38,256 nucleotides of DNA from Gammaproteobacteria bacterium 53_120_T64 (GTDB lineage: Bacteria; Pseudomonadota; Gammaproteobacteria; Pseudomonadales; Porticoccaceae): assembly GCA_002162815.1 (NCBI GenBank), contig MAAT01000061.1, forward strand, positions 1 through 38,256, read 5' to 3'. Numbering within the stretch: position 1 is the first letter of the stretch; the number at the start of each line of letters is the position of its first letter. The translations under genes and the position numbers were made by a program. The notes below the pieces were generated by a model. It was not told the DNA's origin and did not search any database. It saw only the letters and a list, made by a program, of their open reading frames with translations. This document shows positions 9,422-20,739 of this stretch, one piece after another.

Positions 9422-10812
9422 GCTTAAGCGCCGCCGTGATTGCCAGAGGCCGCAGCAGTGGAGTGGTGGGTCTACGCTGCTTGGTGTTGTTTTTGCTGAG
9501 CTGTTTTGGTGCGCTGCCGATGGTTGCGCCGGCCGTGGCAGCGGCTCCCAATACCGCAACCACTAAGGTTGAGGGTATTCGTCTGTGGCGCGCGCCGGAT
9601 CACACTCGGCTGGTATTTGACTTGTCGGCGATGGTCGAGCACAAAATATTCCCCCTCGAAAACCCTCAGCGCCTAGTGATTGATATTAAACAGGCGACAC
9701 TGGCTGTCAAATCGCCCCAGCTAGAGCTCGCCAAGACGCCTATTGCCGCGTTGCGCAGCGCCCAATTTGATGGTGACAGCTTGCGCATCGTGCTCGAGTT
9801 GCGCGAAAAAATTAACCCCCGCAGTTTTGTACTGGCGGGCAATGAGCAATACGGCGACCGGCTGGTGATCGACCTCTATGACCGTGCCAAGCAGACCTCG
9901 CGAACCGTTGGCGATGTTTTGGCCGGGCAAAAAGCCCGCGATATTGTGATTGCGATCGATGCCGGCCATGGCGGTGAGGACCCCGGCGCCCTCGGCCCCA
10001 AGCGCCTGCTTGAAAAAAATGTAGTGCTGGCCATCGCCCGTGTTCTGCAGCGCAAGGTCGATCGGGAGCAGGGCTTTCGTGCGGTGATGGTGCGCGATGG
10101 CGATTACTATATCCCCCTGCGCAAGCGCACCGATATCGCCCGTAAACACCGCGCCGATCTGATGATCTCCATTCACGCCGATGCCTTTCGGCAGGCCTCG
10201 GCCAATGGGGCCTCGGTCTACGCGCTGTCGACGCGCAGTGCTACCAGTGAGACCGCGAGTTATCTGGCGAAGCGGGAAAATCGTGCCGATTTAATTGGCG
10301 GTGTCGGCAGCGTGAGTCTGGCCGATAAAGATAAAGTCTTGGCCGGTGTGCTGCTGGATTTATCGATGACGGCGACCTTAGAGAGTAGTCTGGGCGTGGG
10401 TACGCAGGTGCTGCGCGCTCTCGACGGTGTTGCCCGTCTGCATAAAAAACGCGTCGAGCAAGCCGGCTTTGTGGTGTTGAAATCGCCGGATATCCCCTCG
10501 ATCTTGGTCGAGACGGGCTTTATTTCCAATCCTAAAGAGGCGCGTCGGCTGGCTCAGCCGGCCTATCAGCAAAAAATTGCCGGGGCCATTTTTAGTGGTG
10601 TGAAACGCTATTTTCAGGGCAAGCCGCCGGCGGGTACCTTGTTAGCCGAGCGCAAACGCAAATCTGGTGTGGTGCATATCATTGCTCGTGGTGACACTCT
10701 GTCGGATATCGCCCAGCGCTATCACGTGTCGATCAGCGATTTGCGCCGTTACAATCGTCTTAAGTCATCGCGTATTAAAATTGGCCAGCGTATTAAAATC
10801 CCCGTCTCCTGA
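9415..10812 (+). CDS. amiB: N-acetylmuramoyl-L-alanine amidase (AmiB type, AMIN and LysM domains)
   Basis: This periplasmic zinc amidase cuts the bond between MurNAc and the stem peptide during daughter-cell separation. From ATG 9415 (after a GA-rich ribosome-binding site) it has 465 residues: a signal peptide with hydrophobic core about 19-40 and a likely cut near AVAA; an AMIN domain at about 50-155 for septal targeting; an Amidase_3 domain at about 176-400 with zinc/catalytic residues H185 ([11 protein letters not shown]), E200, H254 (SIHADAF) and E366 (LVETGF); and a C-terminal LysM at 419-463. An insert at about 277-325 corresponds to the autoinhibitory helix region of EnvC-regulated amidases. 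The frame is open upstream to 9232, but that part only shadows tsaE. It overlaps tsaE by 7 nt. Confidence 0.96.
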   Translation: MLSLSAAVIARGRSSGVVGLRCLVLFLLSCFGALPMVAPAVAAAPNTATTKVEGIRLWRAPDHTRLVFDLSAMVEHKIFPLENPQRLVIDIKQATLAVKSPQLELAKTPIAALRSAQFDGDSLRIVLELREKINPRSFVLAGNEQYGDRLVIDLYDRAKQTSRTVGDVLAGQKARDIVIAIDAGHGGEDPGALGPKRLLEKNVVLAIARVLQRKVDREQGFRAVMVRDGDYYIPLRKRTDIARKHRADLMISIHADAFRQASANGASVYALSTRSATSETASYLAKRENRADLIGGVGSVSLADKDKVLAGVLLDLSMTATLESSLGVGTQVLRALDGVARLHKKRVEQAGFVVLKSPDIPSILVETGFISNPKEARRLAQPAYQQKIAGAIFSGVKRYFQGKPPAGTLLAERKRKSGVVHIIARGDTLSDIAQRYHVSISDLRRYNRLKSSRIKIGQRIKIPVS

Positions 10813-10840
10813 TAACCAACTTCTGAGTCTTTAATTTTTA

Positions 10841-12670
10841 ATGTCACGTATTCATTTGTTAAGCCCCCGTTTGGCGAATCAAATCGCCGCCGGGGAGGTG
10901 GTTGAGCGCCCGGCCTCTGTGGTTAAAGAGCTATTGGAAAACAGTCTCGATGCCGGGGCCGATAGCATCGATATCGATATCGAGCAGGGCGGCATCAAGC
11001 GGGTGCGGATTCGCGACAACGGCTGTGGTATCGAAAAAGATGACCTACCCCTGGCCATCAGCCGCCACGCCACCAGTAAAATTCTTGCCCTGGAAGACCT
11101 CGAAGCCGTCGGCACACTGGGCTTTCGCGGCGAGGCCCTAGCTAGTGTTGCCTCCGTTTCACGACTGACCCTGAGCAGTAATACCTTGAGCGAGGGGGCT
11201 GGCTGGTTGGCCCGTTGTGAAGGGCGGGATATGACGGTGGATGTCGAGCCGACAGCCCACCCGCGAGGCACCAGCGTTGAGGTGCGGGATCTATTCTTTA
11301 ATACCCCGGCGCGGCGCAAGTTTCTACGCACCGAAAAAACTGAGTATTCGCGCATTGATGAGGTGGTTAAGAAGCTGGCCCTGAGCCATTTTAACGTCGC
11401 CTTTCATCTGCGCCACAACAATAAGCCGGCGCGCCGTTTTCCCGCCGCCACCACACAGTTGGAGCAGGAGCGTCGTGTCGCGGCCGTTTGCGGCCCTGCG
11501 TTTATGGAGCAGGCGCGCTTTTTTAATACCGAGGTGGATGGTTTGCGTTTGTGGGGCTGGTTGGGCGCGCCGACCTTTTCGCGTAGTCAGGCCGATTTGC
11601 AGTACTTTTTTGTCAACGGTCGCAGTATTCGCGACAAGGTGGTGAGCCATGCCGTGCGCCAGGCCTATCAGGATGTGCTTTACCACGGTCGCCACCCGGC
11701 CTATGTCTTGTTTCTTGAATTGCCCGCCACAGATATTGACGTCAACGTTCACCCCACCAAGCACGAGGTGCGCTTTCGCGAGAGCCGCACGGTGCACGGT
11801 TTCCTCTACGGCTCACTGTCGCGCATCGTTGCTGAAATGGGGCCGGGCCGGGACGAGGGCGAGCAGTCATCGGACGTATCTGTTGCTGGTCTCTCCTTCG
11901 GAGGGGCTGATGCGCCGCCGATGAGACAGGGCGATAAGTCGTTGTCCTATCAGCACCCGGTCGCTTTCTCTGCCGGCGAGCGCGGTTCAATCCGCGATCA
12001 GATGTCGGTTTATCAACTGCCCGAACCATCGGCTGGTACTGCGACAAATAATAGCCTGCAAAACGCCGAGGCCGAGCAGGCTGAAATTCCGCCCCTGGGT
12101 TATGCCCTCAGCCAATTGCGCGGCATTTTTATTCTGGCCGAAAATCGTGAAGGCCTAGTGCTGGTCGATATGCACGCCGCCCACGAGCGCATTACCTATG
12201 AGCAAATGAAAACGGCCTATGAAAGTGTCGGTGTCGCCGCGCAACCGCTGTTGGTACCCGAGGCACTGGCGGTCAGTGAAAAAGAGGCAGACTGTGCCGA
12301 GAGTCATTTGCCCTTGTTTGAAACCCTGGGTGTTACTCTACAGCGCGCCGGACCGGAGAGCCTGATGGTGCGAGCCGTGCCTGCTTTATTGCGCGGTGCG
12401 AATGTCGAACCCTTGATTAGAGATGTGCTCTCCGACCTGCTGACTCACGGCACCACGCGGCGTATTGAAGAGCAAATTAATGGCATTTTATCGACCATGG
12501 CGTGCCATGGCTCGGTGCGTGCGGGCCGACAGTTAACGCTGACCGAGATGAATGCTCTATTGCGTGAAATGGAGGCGACCGAGCGCAGTGGCCAGTGTAA
12601 CCACGGTCGTCCAACCTGGACTCAACTATCGATGACTGAGCTCGATGCTCTATTTATGCGAGGGCGCTAG
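10841..12670 (+). CDS. mutL: DNA mismatch repair protein MutL (endonuclease-type)
   Basis: MutL links mismatch recognition by MutS to strand removal. The N-terminal GHKL ATPase has E30 and N34 in [30 protein letters not shown] and [20 protein letters not shown]. The 609-residue protein has a variable linker at about 330-415 and a C-terminal dimerisation domain. There, [12 protein letters not shown] at residues 443-454 fits the endonuclease motif DQHA(X)2E(X)4E with Q replaced by [10 protein letters not shown] (from 554) and CNHGRPT (from 586) match the further metal-site motifs. E. coli MutL, which relies on MutH, lacks these. The gene starts 28 nt after amiB, and miaA follows after 2 nt. Confidence 0.98.
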   Translation: MSRIHLLSPRLANQIAAGEVVERPASVVKELLENSLDAGADSIDIDIEQGGIKRVRIRDNGCGIEKDDLPLAISRHATSKILALEDLEAVGTLGFRGEALASVASVSRLTLSSNTLSEGAGWLARCEGRDMTVDVEPTAHPRGTSVEVRDLFFNTPARRKFLRTEKTEYSRIDEVVKKLALSHFNVAFHLRHNNKPARRFPAATTQLEQERRVAAVCGPAFMEQARFFNTEVDGLRLWGWLGAPTFSRSQADLQYFFVNGRSIRDKVVSHAVRQAYQDVLYHGRHPAYVLFLELPATDIDVNVHPTKHEVRFRESRTVHGFLYGSLSRIVAEMGPGRDEGEQSSDVSVAGLSFGGADAPPMRQGDKSLSYQHPVAFSAGERGSIRDQMSVYQLPEPSAGTATNNSLQNAEAEQAEIPPLGYALSQLRGIFILAENREGLVLVDMHAAHERITYEQMKTAYESVGVAAQPLLVPEALAVSEKEADCAESHLPLFETLGVTLQRAGPESLMVRAVPALLRGANVEPLIRDVLSDLLTHGTTRRIEEQINGILSTMACHGSVRAGRQLTLTEMNALLREMEATERSGQCNHGRPTWTQLSMTELDALFMRGR

Positions 12671-12672
12671 AA

Positions 12673-13707
12673 ATGGTTGATCAAGGCATACCGGGGCAGA
12701 CTGCAGGCGATCAGCGCCCGCCGGTGATTTTTTTAATGGGCCCGACGGCCTCGGGCAAGACCGACCTGGCTCTGCAGCTTTGCAAGGTCTTGCCCTGCGA
12801 CATTATCAGTGTCGACTCCTCCCAGGTTTATCGCAGTATGGATATTGGCACCGCGAAGCCCGAGGCAGAGGTATTGCGCGAGTCACCCCACCGGCTAATT
12901 AATATTTGCGATCCGGCCGAGGTCTATTCTGTGGGTGAGTTTTTGCGCGACGCGCGCCGCGAAATCGACGACATTAGCGCCGCTGGACGCATCCCGCTGT
13001 TGGTTGGCGGCAGTATGTTGTATTTCAAGGCGCTGCGCGAAGGCCTCGCCGACTTACCGCCAGCGAATGAGCAGGTCAGAGCGGAGATTGAGCAGCAGGC
13101 TGCCGACAAGGGCTGGCCCTTTGTCCACGCCCTGTTGGCGGAGGTTGACCCCGAGGGTGCGGCGGCGATACACCCCAACCACTCCCAGCGCATTGCCCGG
13201 GCGCTCGAGGTGTATCGCGTTAGCGGCCAGCCCCTGTCCCAATTAATACAGCAGCAGTTGCAAGAGGGGCGAGGTGTCCCGCCTCTCGGCAACGATTACC
13301 GTATCGCTCAGCTGGCGCTGATACCGACTGACAGAGCGGCGTTGCATCAGCGTATTGAGCAGCGTTTTACAGCCATGCTCGAGCAAGGTTTTGTCGAAGA
13401 GGTGAAAGCCCTGCGCCAGCGCGGTGATCTGAATGCGGACTTGCCCGCTGTGCGAGCCGTTGGCTATCGCCAGATCTGGGCCTACCTCGATGAGGAGTAC
13501 ACTTACGACGAGATGTTGGCGCGTGGTGTGGCGGCGACACGCCAGTTGGCCAAGCGACAGCTGACTTGGCTGCGGGGCTGGCCTGAGCTAGGTCGTCTGG
13601 AGCTCGATTTTCAGAGTGGCGATAGCGCGCAATCGGGCGAGGAGGTTTTGTCGAGGGCATTGGTTATTTTGCGAAGTAGCGCCATATACATCAACGTTGG
13701 CGGGTAG
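12673..13707 (+). CDS. miaA: tRNA dimethylallyltransferase
   Basis: MiaA adds a dimethylallyl group to A37 of tRNAs reading codons that begin with U, the first step to ms2i6A. The P-loop [12 protein letters not shown] is at about residues 23-34, followed by [20 protein letters not shown], the DMAPP/tRNA contact region [21 protein letters not shown], and [14 protein letters not shown] plus [14 protein letters not shown] near the C-terminus. At 344 residues it is slightly longer than the E. coli protein (316), with a short extra N-terminus. It follows mutL by 2 nt, so the two are surely one transcript. The 164 nt after its stop separate it from hfq and probably hold an hfq promoter. Confidence 0.97.
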   Translation: MVDQGIPGQTAGDQRPPVIFLMGPTASGKTDLALQLCKVLPCDIISVDSSQVYRSMDIGTAKPEAEVLRESPHRLINICDPAEVYSVGEFLRDARREIDDISAAGRIPLLVGGSMLYFKALREGLADLPPANEQVRAEIEQQAADKGWPFVHALLAEVDPEGAAAIHPNHSQRIARALEVYRVSGQPLSQLIQQQLQEGRGVPPLGNDYRIAQLALIPTDRAALHQRIEQRFTAMLEQGFVEEVKALRQRGDLNADLPAVRAVGYRQIWAYLDEEYTYDEMLARGVAATRQLAKRQLTWLRGWPELGRLELDFQSGDSAQSGEEVLSRALVILRSSAIYINVGG

Positions 13708-13807
13708 TATCATGCGCGGCTCAGTTTGGCGGCGGTAGGACGGGCTAGTTGGCTCTGTATTATTGCCATCGTCATATGTTATTTGCGTCTATTTAGTGTT
13801 TCTACTT

Positions 13808-13828
13808 TACTAAGCGTAGTAATTACTA
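13808..13828 (+). promoter_or_regulatory. Palindromic element upstream of hfq
   Basis: A perfect 12-bp palindrome, TAGTAATTACTA at 13817-13828, follows another TTACTA at 13808-13813, so three TTACTA/TAGTAA half-sites sit in 21 nt, 44 nt before the hfq ATG. A weak promoter candidate overlaps it (TTGCGT, 17 nt, TTTACT). It may be an operator, but the AT-rich sequence also makes chance possible. Confidence 0.35.
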
Positions 13829-13871
13829 AAATTAGTTGCTTGTCACCGCTCAACCTTTTGGGAGAATAACT

Positions 13872-14120
13872 ATGTCAAAGGGGCATAATCTACAAGACCC
13901 TTTCCTCAACGTCTTGCGTAAAGAGCGTATTCCTGTATCAATCTTTCTGGTCAACGGCATTAAATTGCAGGGCCAGGTTGAGTCATTTGATCAGTTTGTT
14001 GTGCTACTTAAAAACACCGTCAGCCAGATGGTTTATAAGCATGCCATTTCGACAGTCGTACCCTCGCGTCCCGTCAAGCTGCCTATGGCAGTACCTAGTG
14101 AAGAGGACGGGGAAGATTAG
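13872..14120 (+). CDS. hfq: RNA-binding protein Hfq
   Basis: Hfq is the hexameric Sm-like chaperone that pairs small RNAs with mRNAs. The start at ATG 13872 ([11 protein letters not shown]) has GGGAGA just upstream. An in-frame upstream extension to 13836 has no support. The 82 residues contain the Sm1 motif ([19 protein letters not shown], with FVVLLKN) and the Sm2 motif ([15 protein letters not shown]), including the Q8, F42-type and YKH residues that bind U-rich RNA ends. The C-terminal tail is short and acidic (PSEEDGED), as in Pseudomonas, rather than the long tail of enterics. Its stop codon overlaps the strong ribosome-binding site of hflX. Confidence 0.99.
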   Translation: MSKGHNLQDPFLNVLRKERIPVSIFLVNGIKLQGQVESFDQFVVLLKNTVSQMVYKHAISTVVPSRPVKLPMAVPSEEDGED

Positions 14121-14128
14121 GAGGCTGT

Positions 14129-15460
14129 TTGTTTTTTGATCGCCCCGAATCCGGTGAGCTCTCTGTTCTTGTCCACCTGAATTTAAACAGTGAGCGCGAA
14201 CCGGAAGATCCTCGAGAATTTGAAGAGCTGGCCATTTCCGCCGGTGGCGACCCGATTGCCTTTATTACCGGCAGTCGAGATGTGCCCACGGCGAAATTCT
14301 TTGTCGGCACCGGCAAGCTTGAAGAAATAAAGCAGGAAGTCGATAGCAGCGGCGCGGGTCTGGTAATCTTTAATCACAATCTAACACCCAGTCAAGAGCG
14401 CAATATTGAACATGTGCTGGCCTGCCGGGTGCTTGATCGCACCGGTTTAATTCTCGATATTTTTGCTCAGCGCGCACAAACCCACGAGGGTAAGCTGCAA
14501 GTTGAGCTGGCCCAGCTCGAGCATATGAGCACGCGACTGATCCGCGGTTGGACTCACCTCGAGCGACAAAAAGGCGGTATCGGTCTACGGGGGCCGGGAG
14601 AAACCCAGCTCGAAACCGACCGTCGGCTACTCCGCGTGCGCATTAAATCCATTCTTAAACGCCTGGTAAAGGTGCGAGTTCAGCGCGAGCAGGGGCGACG
14701 TTCACGACGCCGGGCCGAAGTGCCCACCGTATCGTTGGTGGGCTACACCAACGCCGGCAAGTCAACCTTGTTTAACCGTCTTACCGGGGCCGATGTCTAT
14801 GCGGCCGATCAGTTGTTCGCGACTCTCGACCCGACGATGCGTGCCTTTAAAGTGCCGGAGGTTGGCTCGGTGATTTTTGCCGATACGGTGGGCTTTATCA
14901 GTCACTTGCCCCATAAGTTGGTGGAGGCTTTTCGCGCTACGCTTGACGAGGCGTCCAATGCGACATTGTTATTGCATATCATCGATGCCAGCGCCGAACA
15001 GCGTTTAGAGAATGTCGAGCGTGTCGATGAGGTATTGAATGAAATTGGTGCCGGTGATATTCCGGTACTAAAAATTTACAATAAAATTGATTTGCTAGAT
15101 GGAGTCGAACCCCGTATTGAGCGCAATGGCGACGGTAAGCCCCTGGCAATCTGGCTGTCGGCGAAAGATAATATTGGTATCGATTTGCTGCCGCTGGCAC
15201 TGCGTGAATTATTGAGTCATGATCAGATTCAGGGTGTCTGCGCTTTGGGGCATGAGCTGGCGCGTTTTCGGGCGCAATTGTTTGAGGCCGGAGCGGTGCT
15301 CAAAGAGACGGTGCGGGACGATGGTGTTAGTTTGCTCGAAGTAAGTTTACCGAAGGTTGAGTGGCTACGTTTGTTGAAAGCTGCCGGCTTGTGTGCGGAG
15401 CAGGTATTAGTGCAGCCAGTAATCACCGCTGCCATAGCGCAGGGCTCGGTACCCGAGTAG
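14129..15460 (+). CDS. hflX: Ribosome-rescue GTPase HflX
   Basis: HflX is a GTPase that binds the 50S subunit and splits stalled or heat-damaged 70S ribosomes. Its N-terminal nucleotide-binding domain includes FFVGTGKLEEI, TGLILDIFAQRAQTHEGKLQ and the strongly conserved GIGLRGPGETQLETDRRLL. The GTPase domain starts near residue 205 with GYTNAGKSTLFN (G1), then FATLDPTMR (G2), ADTVGF (G3), YNKIDL (G4) and WLSAKD (G5). The start codon is TTG at 14129, with a perfect AGGAGG at 14119-14124 overlapping the hfq stop. The first residues MFFDRPESGE align with the E. coli start. At 443 residues it is of normal length. Confidence 0.97.
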   Translation: MFFDRPESGELSVLVHLNLNSEREPEDPREFEELAISAGGDPIAFITGSRDVPTAKFFVGTGKLEEIKQEVDSSGAGLVIFNHNLTPSQERNIEHVLACRVLDRTGLILDIFAQRAQTHEGKLQVELAQLEHMSTRLIRGWTHLERQKGGIGLRGPGETQLETDRRLLRVRIKSILKRLVKVRVQREQGRRSRRRAEVPTVSLVGYTNAGKSTLFNRLTGADVYAADQLFATLDPTMRAFKVPEVGSVIFADTVGFISHLPHKLVEAFRATLDEASNATLLLHIIDASAEQRLENVERVDEVLNEIGAGDIPVLKIYNKIDLLDGVEPRIERNGDGKPLAIWLSAKDNIGIDLLPLALRELLSHDQIQGVCALGHELARFRAQLFEAGAVLKETVRDDGVSLLEVSLPKVEWLRLLKAAGLCAEQVLVQPVITAAIAQGSVPE

Positions 15461-15643
15461 ATGGTTTTAATAACTAAATAAAAGCGCAATACAATAGTCA
15501 CCCCTCGTAGCGAGGGTATCTGGGCCCATCGGGCTCTATATTGTCGATATTAAATATTCATTGGCGCCAGTTGTTGATGTTTGCTGGCTTTTCAATCAGG
15601 GCTTGTTAGAATTTGCGCCTTGTGTTTTTCATTGGAGTGAGTA

Positions 15644-16789
15644 ATGGCTTGGAATGAACCGGGTGGTGGTAAAGATCCCTGGGGTGGCGGCAATAAGAAG
15701 AATGGCAGCCCGCCCGATCTCGATGCGGCCCTGAAAGATATCGGCGACAAATTCGGCAAAATCTTTGGCGGCGGCTCCGGTAGTGGCGGCGGCATAGGTA
15801 GCGCTGCAATTATTGGTGTGTTGCTTATCCTTTCTGTGATTTGGGGTCTCCTCGGGTTTTACCAGATCGACGCAAAAGAACAGGCTCTGGTGCTGCGCTT
15901 AGGCAAGTTCCACGAAATTGTTGGCGATGGACTGCACTGGAATCCGCCGCTGGTCGATATTGTCACTCGAGTACGTGTTACTGAAGAGCGTCAATACCAG
16001 ACTCGCGGGCAAATGCTGACTCAGGATGAAAATATTGTTGAGCTACCCTTAACCGTGCATTACAACATTAAGTCGGTGAAGGACTTTGTGCTCAATGTTA
16101 AAGCGCCGGAGTACAGTTTGCGCCATGCCACCGACAGCGCCTTGCGCCACGTGGTGGGCAGTAGCGGTCTCGACGCAGTGGTCTCGACGGGTCGAGAACA
16201 GTTAAGTATTGATGTAGAGACTCGCTTGCAGACCTACCTAGATGGTTACGGTACGGGTATCAATGTCGTTAAAGTCAACATTCTCGAAGCCAAGCCACCA
16301 TCCGCAGTAAAGGCTGCCTATGATGATGTGATTAAGGCGCGGGAAGACCGAGAGCGGGTGATTAACGAGGCTCAGGCCTATGCCAACGGCATCGTGCCGG
16401 AAGCGCGTGGTCGTGCCAAGCGGGTGCTTGAAGAGGCCAAGGGTTATCAGGCTCGCGTCGTTGCCGACGCCGAGGGTGAGGCGGAGCGCTTTGATAAACT
16501 GTTTCACGAGTATCAAAAAGCCCCCGAGGTTACTCGCCAGCGACTCTATCTCGACACCATGCAGTCGGTGATGGAGAACAGTTCTAAAGTCATGGTCGAT
16601 GTTAAGGGTGGCAACAACATGCTCTACCTGCCGCTCGATAAAATCATGCAGCAGCAGGCGTCGAGCACGGGCAGAACTAGCGGCCAGGTGAGGTCGCTGT
16701 CGTCGGCCGATATCAATCTTATTACGGAGGCGGTGATTGACAGAATTCGCAATCAGTCAGCCAATAACCAACGCCGGGAGTCGCGCTAA
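15644..16789 (+). CDS. hflK: FtsH protease modulator HflK
   Basis: HflK forms with HflC a large membrane cage around the FtsH protease and limits its access to membrane substrates. The 381-residue protein has a glycine-rich cytoplasmic N-terminus (MAWNEPGGGKDPWGGG), a single membrane helix at about residues 52-72, then an SPFH/band-7 domain (ALVLRLGKFHEIVGDGLHW to RHVVGSSGLDAVV). A long coiled coil follows (AREDRERVINEAQAYANGIV to VVADAEGEAERF). A 183-nt spacer after hflX contains two small hairpins (15502-15516 and one around GGGCCCATCGGGC) without T runs, so readthrough or an internal promoter is possible. Its stop and the hflC start share one base (TAATG). Confidence 0.97.
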   Translation: MAWNEPGGGKDPWGGGNKKNGSPPDLDAALKDIGDKFGKIFGGGSGSGGGIGSAAIIGVLLILSVIWGLLGFYQIDAKEQALVLRLGKFHEIVGDGLHWNPPLVDIVTRVRVTEERQYQTRGQMLTQDENIVELPLTVHYNIKSVKDFVLNVKAPEYSLRHATDSALRHVVGSSGLDAVVSTGREQLSIDVETRLQTYLDGYGTGINVVKVNILEAKPPSAVKAAYDDVIKAREDRERVINEAQAYANGIVPEARGRAKRVLEEAKGYQARVVADAEGEAERFDKLFHEYQKAPEVTRQRLYLDTMQSVMENSSKVMVDVKGGNNMLYLPLDKIMQQQASSTGRTSGQVRSLSSADINLITEAVIDRIRNQSANNQRRESR

Positions 16790-17661
16790 TGAACCAGAGA
16801 TTTCCAAGTTTTTTAGTCCTTGTTGTGCTGGCGATTACCTTTAGCAACAGCTGTATCTTTATTGTTAAGGAAACCGAAAAGGCGGTTAAGCTTCATTTTG
16901 GCCGCATTGTCGAAGCTGACATTCCCCCAGGCATTCACCTGAAGTGGCCGATGGCCGACAAGGTGCATAAATTTGATGCGCGTATTCTGACTCTTGATGC
17001 CGAACCGAAAAGCTTTTTGACCCGCGAGAAAAAGCGCTTGATCGTCGATGCCTTTGCCAAGTGGAAGATCAAAGATGTCGAGGTCTACTACAAGGCGACC
17101 GGTGGTGAGGAGGCTGTGGCCCACTCCCGTTTAGGTGACCGTGTTAACGACGGTCTGCGCAACCAGTTTGGTACGCGCACCTTGCACGAAGTGGTCTCCG
17201 GTGAGCGCGATGCCTTGATGGATAACATTACCGAAGAGTTGAATAAAACGGTTACCGAATCCCTGGGTGTCGAGGTTGTCGATGTGCGCGTTAAGCGTAT
17301 CGATTTACCCTCCGAAGTGAGTGAGCAGGTATTTCGCCGCATGAAGGCAGAGCGGGAGAAAGAAGCCCGTGAACTGCGCTCCATCGGTAAGGAAGCGGCC
17401 GAGGAAATTCGCGCCGATGCCGACCGACAGGAAACCATTATTGCCGCTAATGCTTATAAAGAAAGTGAGCAATTGCGCGGTGCCGGCGATGCGGATGCGA
17501 CGGCGATTTACTCTGCCGCTTACAGCAAAGACCCCGAGTTTTATGCCTTTACGCGCAGTCTTAAGGCCTACAAAAGTGCGTTTTCTTCGAAGGGCGATAT
17601 TTTGTTAGTTGAGCCCGACAGTGAGTTTTTCCGCTACTTGAAGAGTTCGAAAGGGCTGTAA
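16789..17661 (+). CDS. hflC: FtsH protease modulator HflC
   Basis: Partner of HflK in the periplasm-facing SPFH complex that controls FtsH. It has an N-terminal membrane helix at about residues 5-25, a band-7 domain (VKLHFGRIVEADIPPGIHL, RKKRLIVDAFAKWKI-type strands, GTRTLHEVVSGERDALM), and a coiled coil with MKAEREKEARELRSIGKEAA. The end (PEFYAFTRSLKAYKSAF, SEFFRYLKSS) is the conserved HflC C-terminus. The 290 residues match the family. It overlaps hflK by 1 nt and is followed by the operon terminator at 17766-17788. Confidence 0.97.
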   Translation: MNQRFPSFLVLVVLAITFSNSCIFIVKETEKAVKLHFGRIVEADIPPGIHLKWPMADKVHKFDARILTLDAEPKSFLTREKKRLIVDAFAKWKIKDVEVYYKATGGEEAVAHSRLGDRVNDGLRNQFGTRTLHEVVSGERDALMDNITEELNKTVTESLGVEVVDVRVKRIDLPSEVSEQVFRRMKAEREKEARELRSIGKEAAEEIRADADRQETIIAANAYKESEQLRGAGDADATAIYSAAYSKDPEFYAFTRSLKAYKSAFSSKGDILLVEPDSEFFRYLKSSKGL

Positions 17662-17738
17662 GCGCACTGAGAATAGGGCTAATGGCCGCTGTGGCGGTGC
17701 GCCCCTTGGGTCGATCGCGGAAAAAATACAGCCGTTGA

Positions 17739-17788
17739 TTGCCCCGGGTGGTAAGATAGCAGCAGAACCGGGGCAGCCCGGTTTTTTT
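17739..17788 (+). terminator. Intrinsic terminator closing the hfl operon, with a competing upstream stem
   Basis: The terminator has a perfect 7-bp stem, AACCGGG at 17766-17772 and CCCGGTT at 17777-17783, a GCAG loop and seven Ts to 17788. Upstream, GCCCCGG at 17741-17747 is the exact complement of CCGGGGC at 17768-17774, extendable by a T-A and a T-G pair. That pairing would consume the left arm of the terminator. Both structures cannot form together, which is the geometry of an attenuator. The terminator itself is confident; the switch is inference. Confidence 0.85.
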
Positions 17789-17845
17789 GCGACTGTCGCA
17801 GGCTTAACGGAAAATTTTGATAGGCGATGTCCCCATAGGCTGTGA

Positions 17846-18034
17846 ATGATGACCCAAGATCTTTTGGCAGCGCTGTGTTTAGTCTTAGTGATTGAAGGTA
17901 TTATGCCGTTTCTGGCACCTTCTAGTTGGCGTAATATGCTGTTAACGCTGGCTCAAAGTAATGAGAAATATATTCGAATCATGGGCTTGGCGAGCCTGCT
18001 GCTGGGTGCCGGGCTGTTGTTTTGGGTTCGCTAG
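17846..18034 (+). CDS. DUF2065 small membrane protein (YjeT family)
   Basis: A 62-residue protein with two predicted membrane helices (about residues 5-25 and 43-60) and the central PSSWRNMLLTLAQSNEKYIR segment, matching the DUF2065/YjeT family. The same gene lies between hflC and hisZ or purA in many gammaproteobacteria, but its function is not known. Two ATGs in a row (17846 and 17849) can serve as start, and the ribosome-binding site is weak. It lies downstream of the strong terminator, so it depends either on readthrough or on its own promoter in the 57-nt gap, where I see no clear consensus. Confidence 0.85.
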   Translation: MMTQDLLAALCLVLVIEGIMPFLAPSSWRNMLLTLAQSNEKYIRIMGLASLLLGAGLLFWVR

Positions 18035-18133
18035 CTTTACTGAAGTAGCTTGTCGCGCGTTGCTGGTAAGTGGCTTAGATAGAACGATTTAGACCGAGCG
18101 ATTTAGTTGAAACTGTACAGAAAATAGAGACTT

Positions 18134-20655
<2,522 letters not shown>

Positions 20656-20739
20656 TATTAGTACTTAAGTCATCAGGCTGATAAACCACAGGGCGCCCCA
20701 AAAAATAAAATAACGAATATTATAAAAAAGGAGTGAGCC

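Noticed and set aside
20656..20739. Search for a duplicated tRNA-Leu 3' end as a left attachment site of an island
   Set aside because: No match to the tRNA 3' end is visible here or elsewhere in 20-33 kb, so a tRNA-integrated island cannot be claimed.
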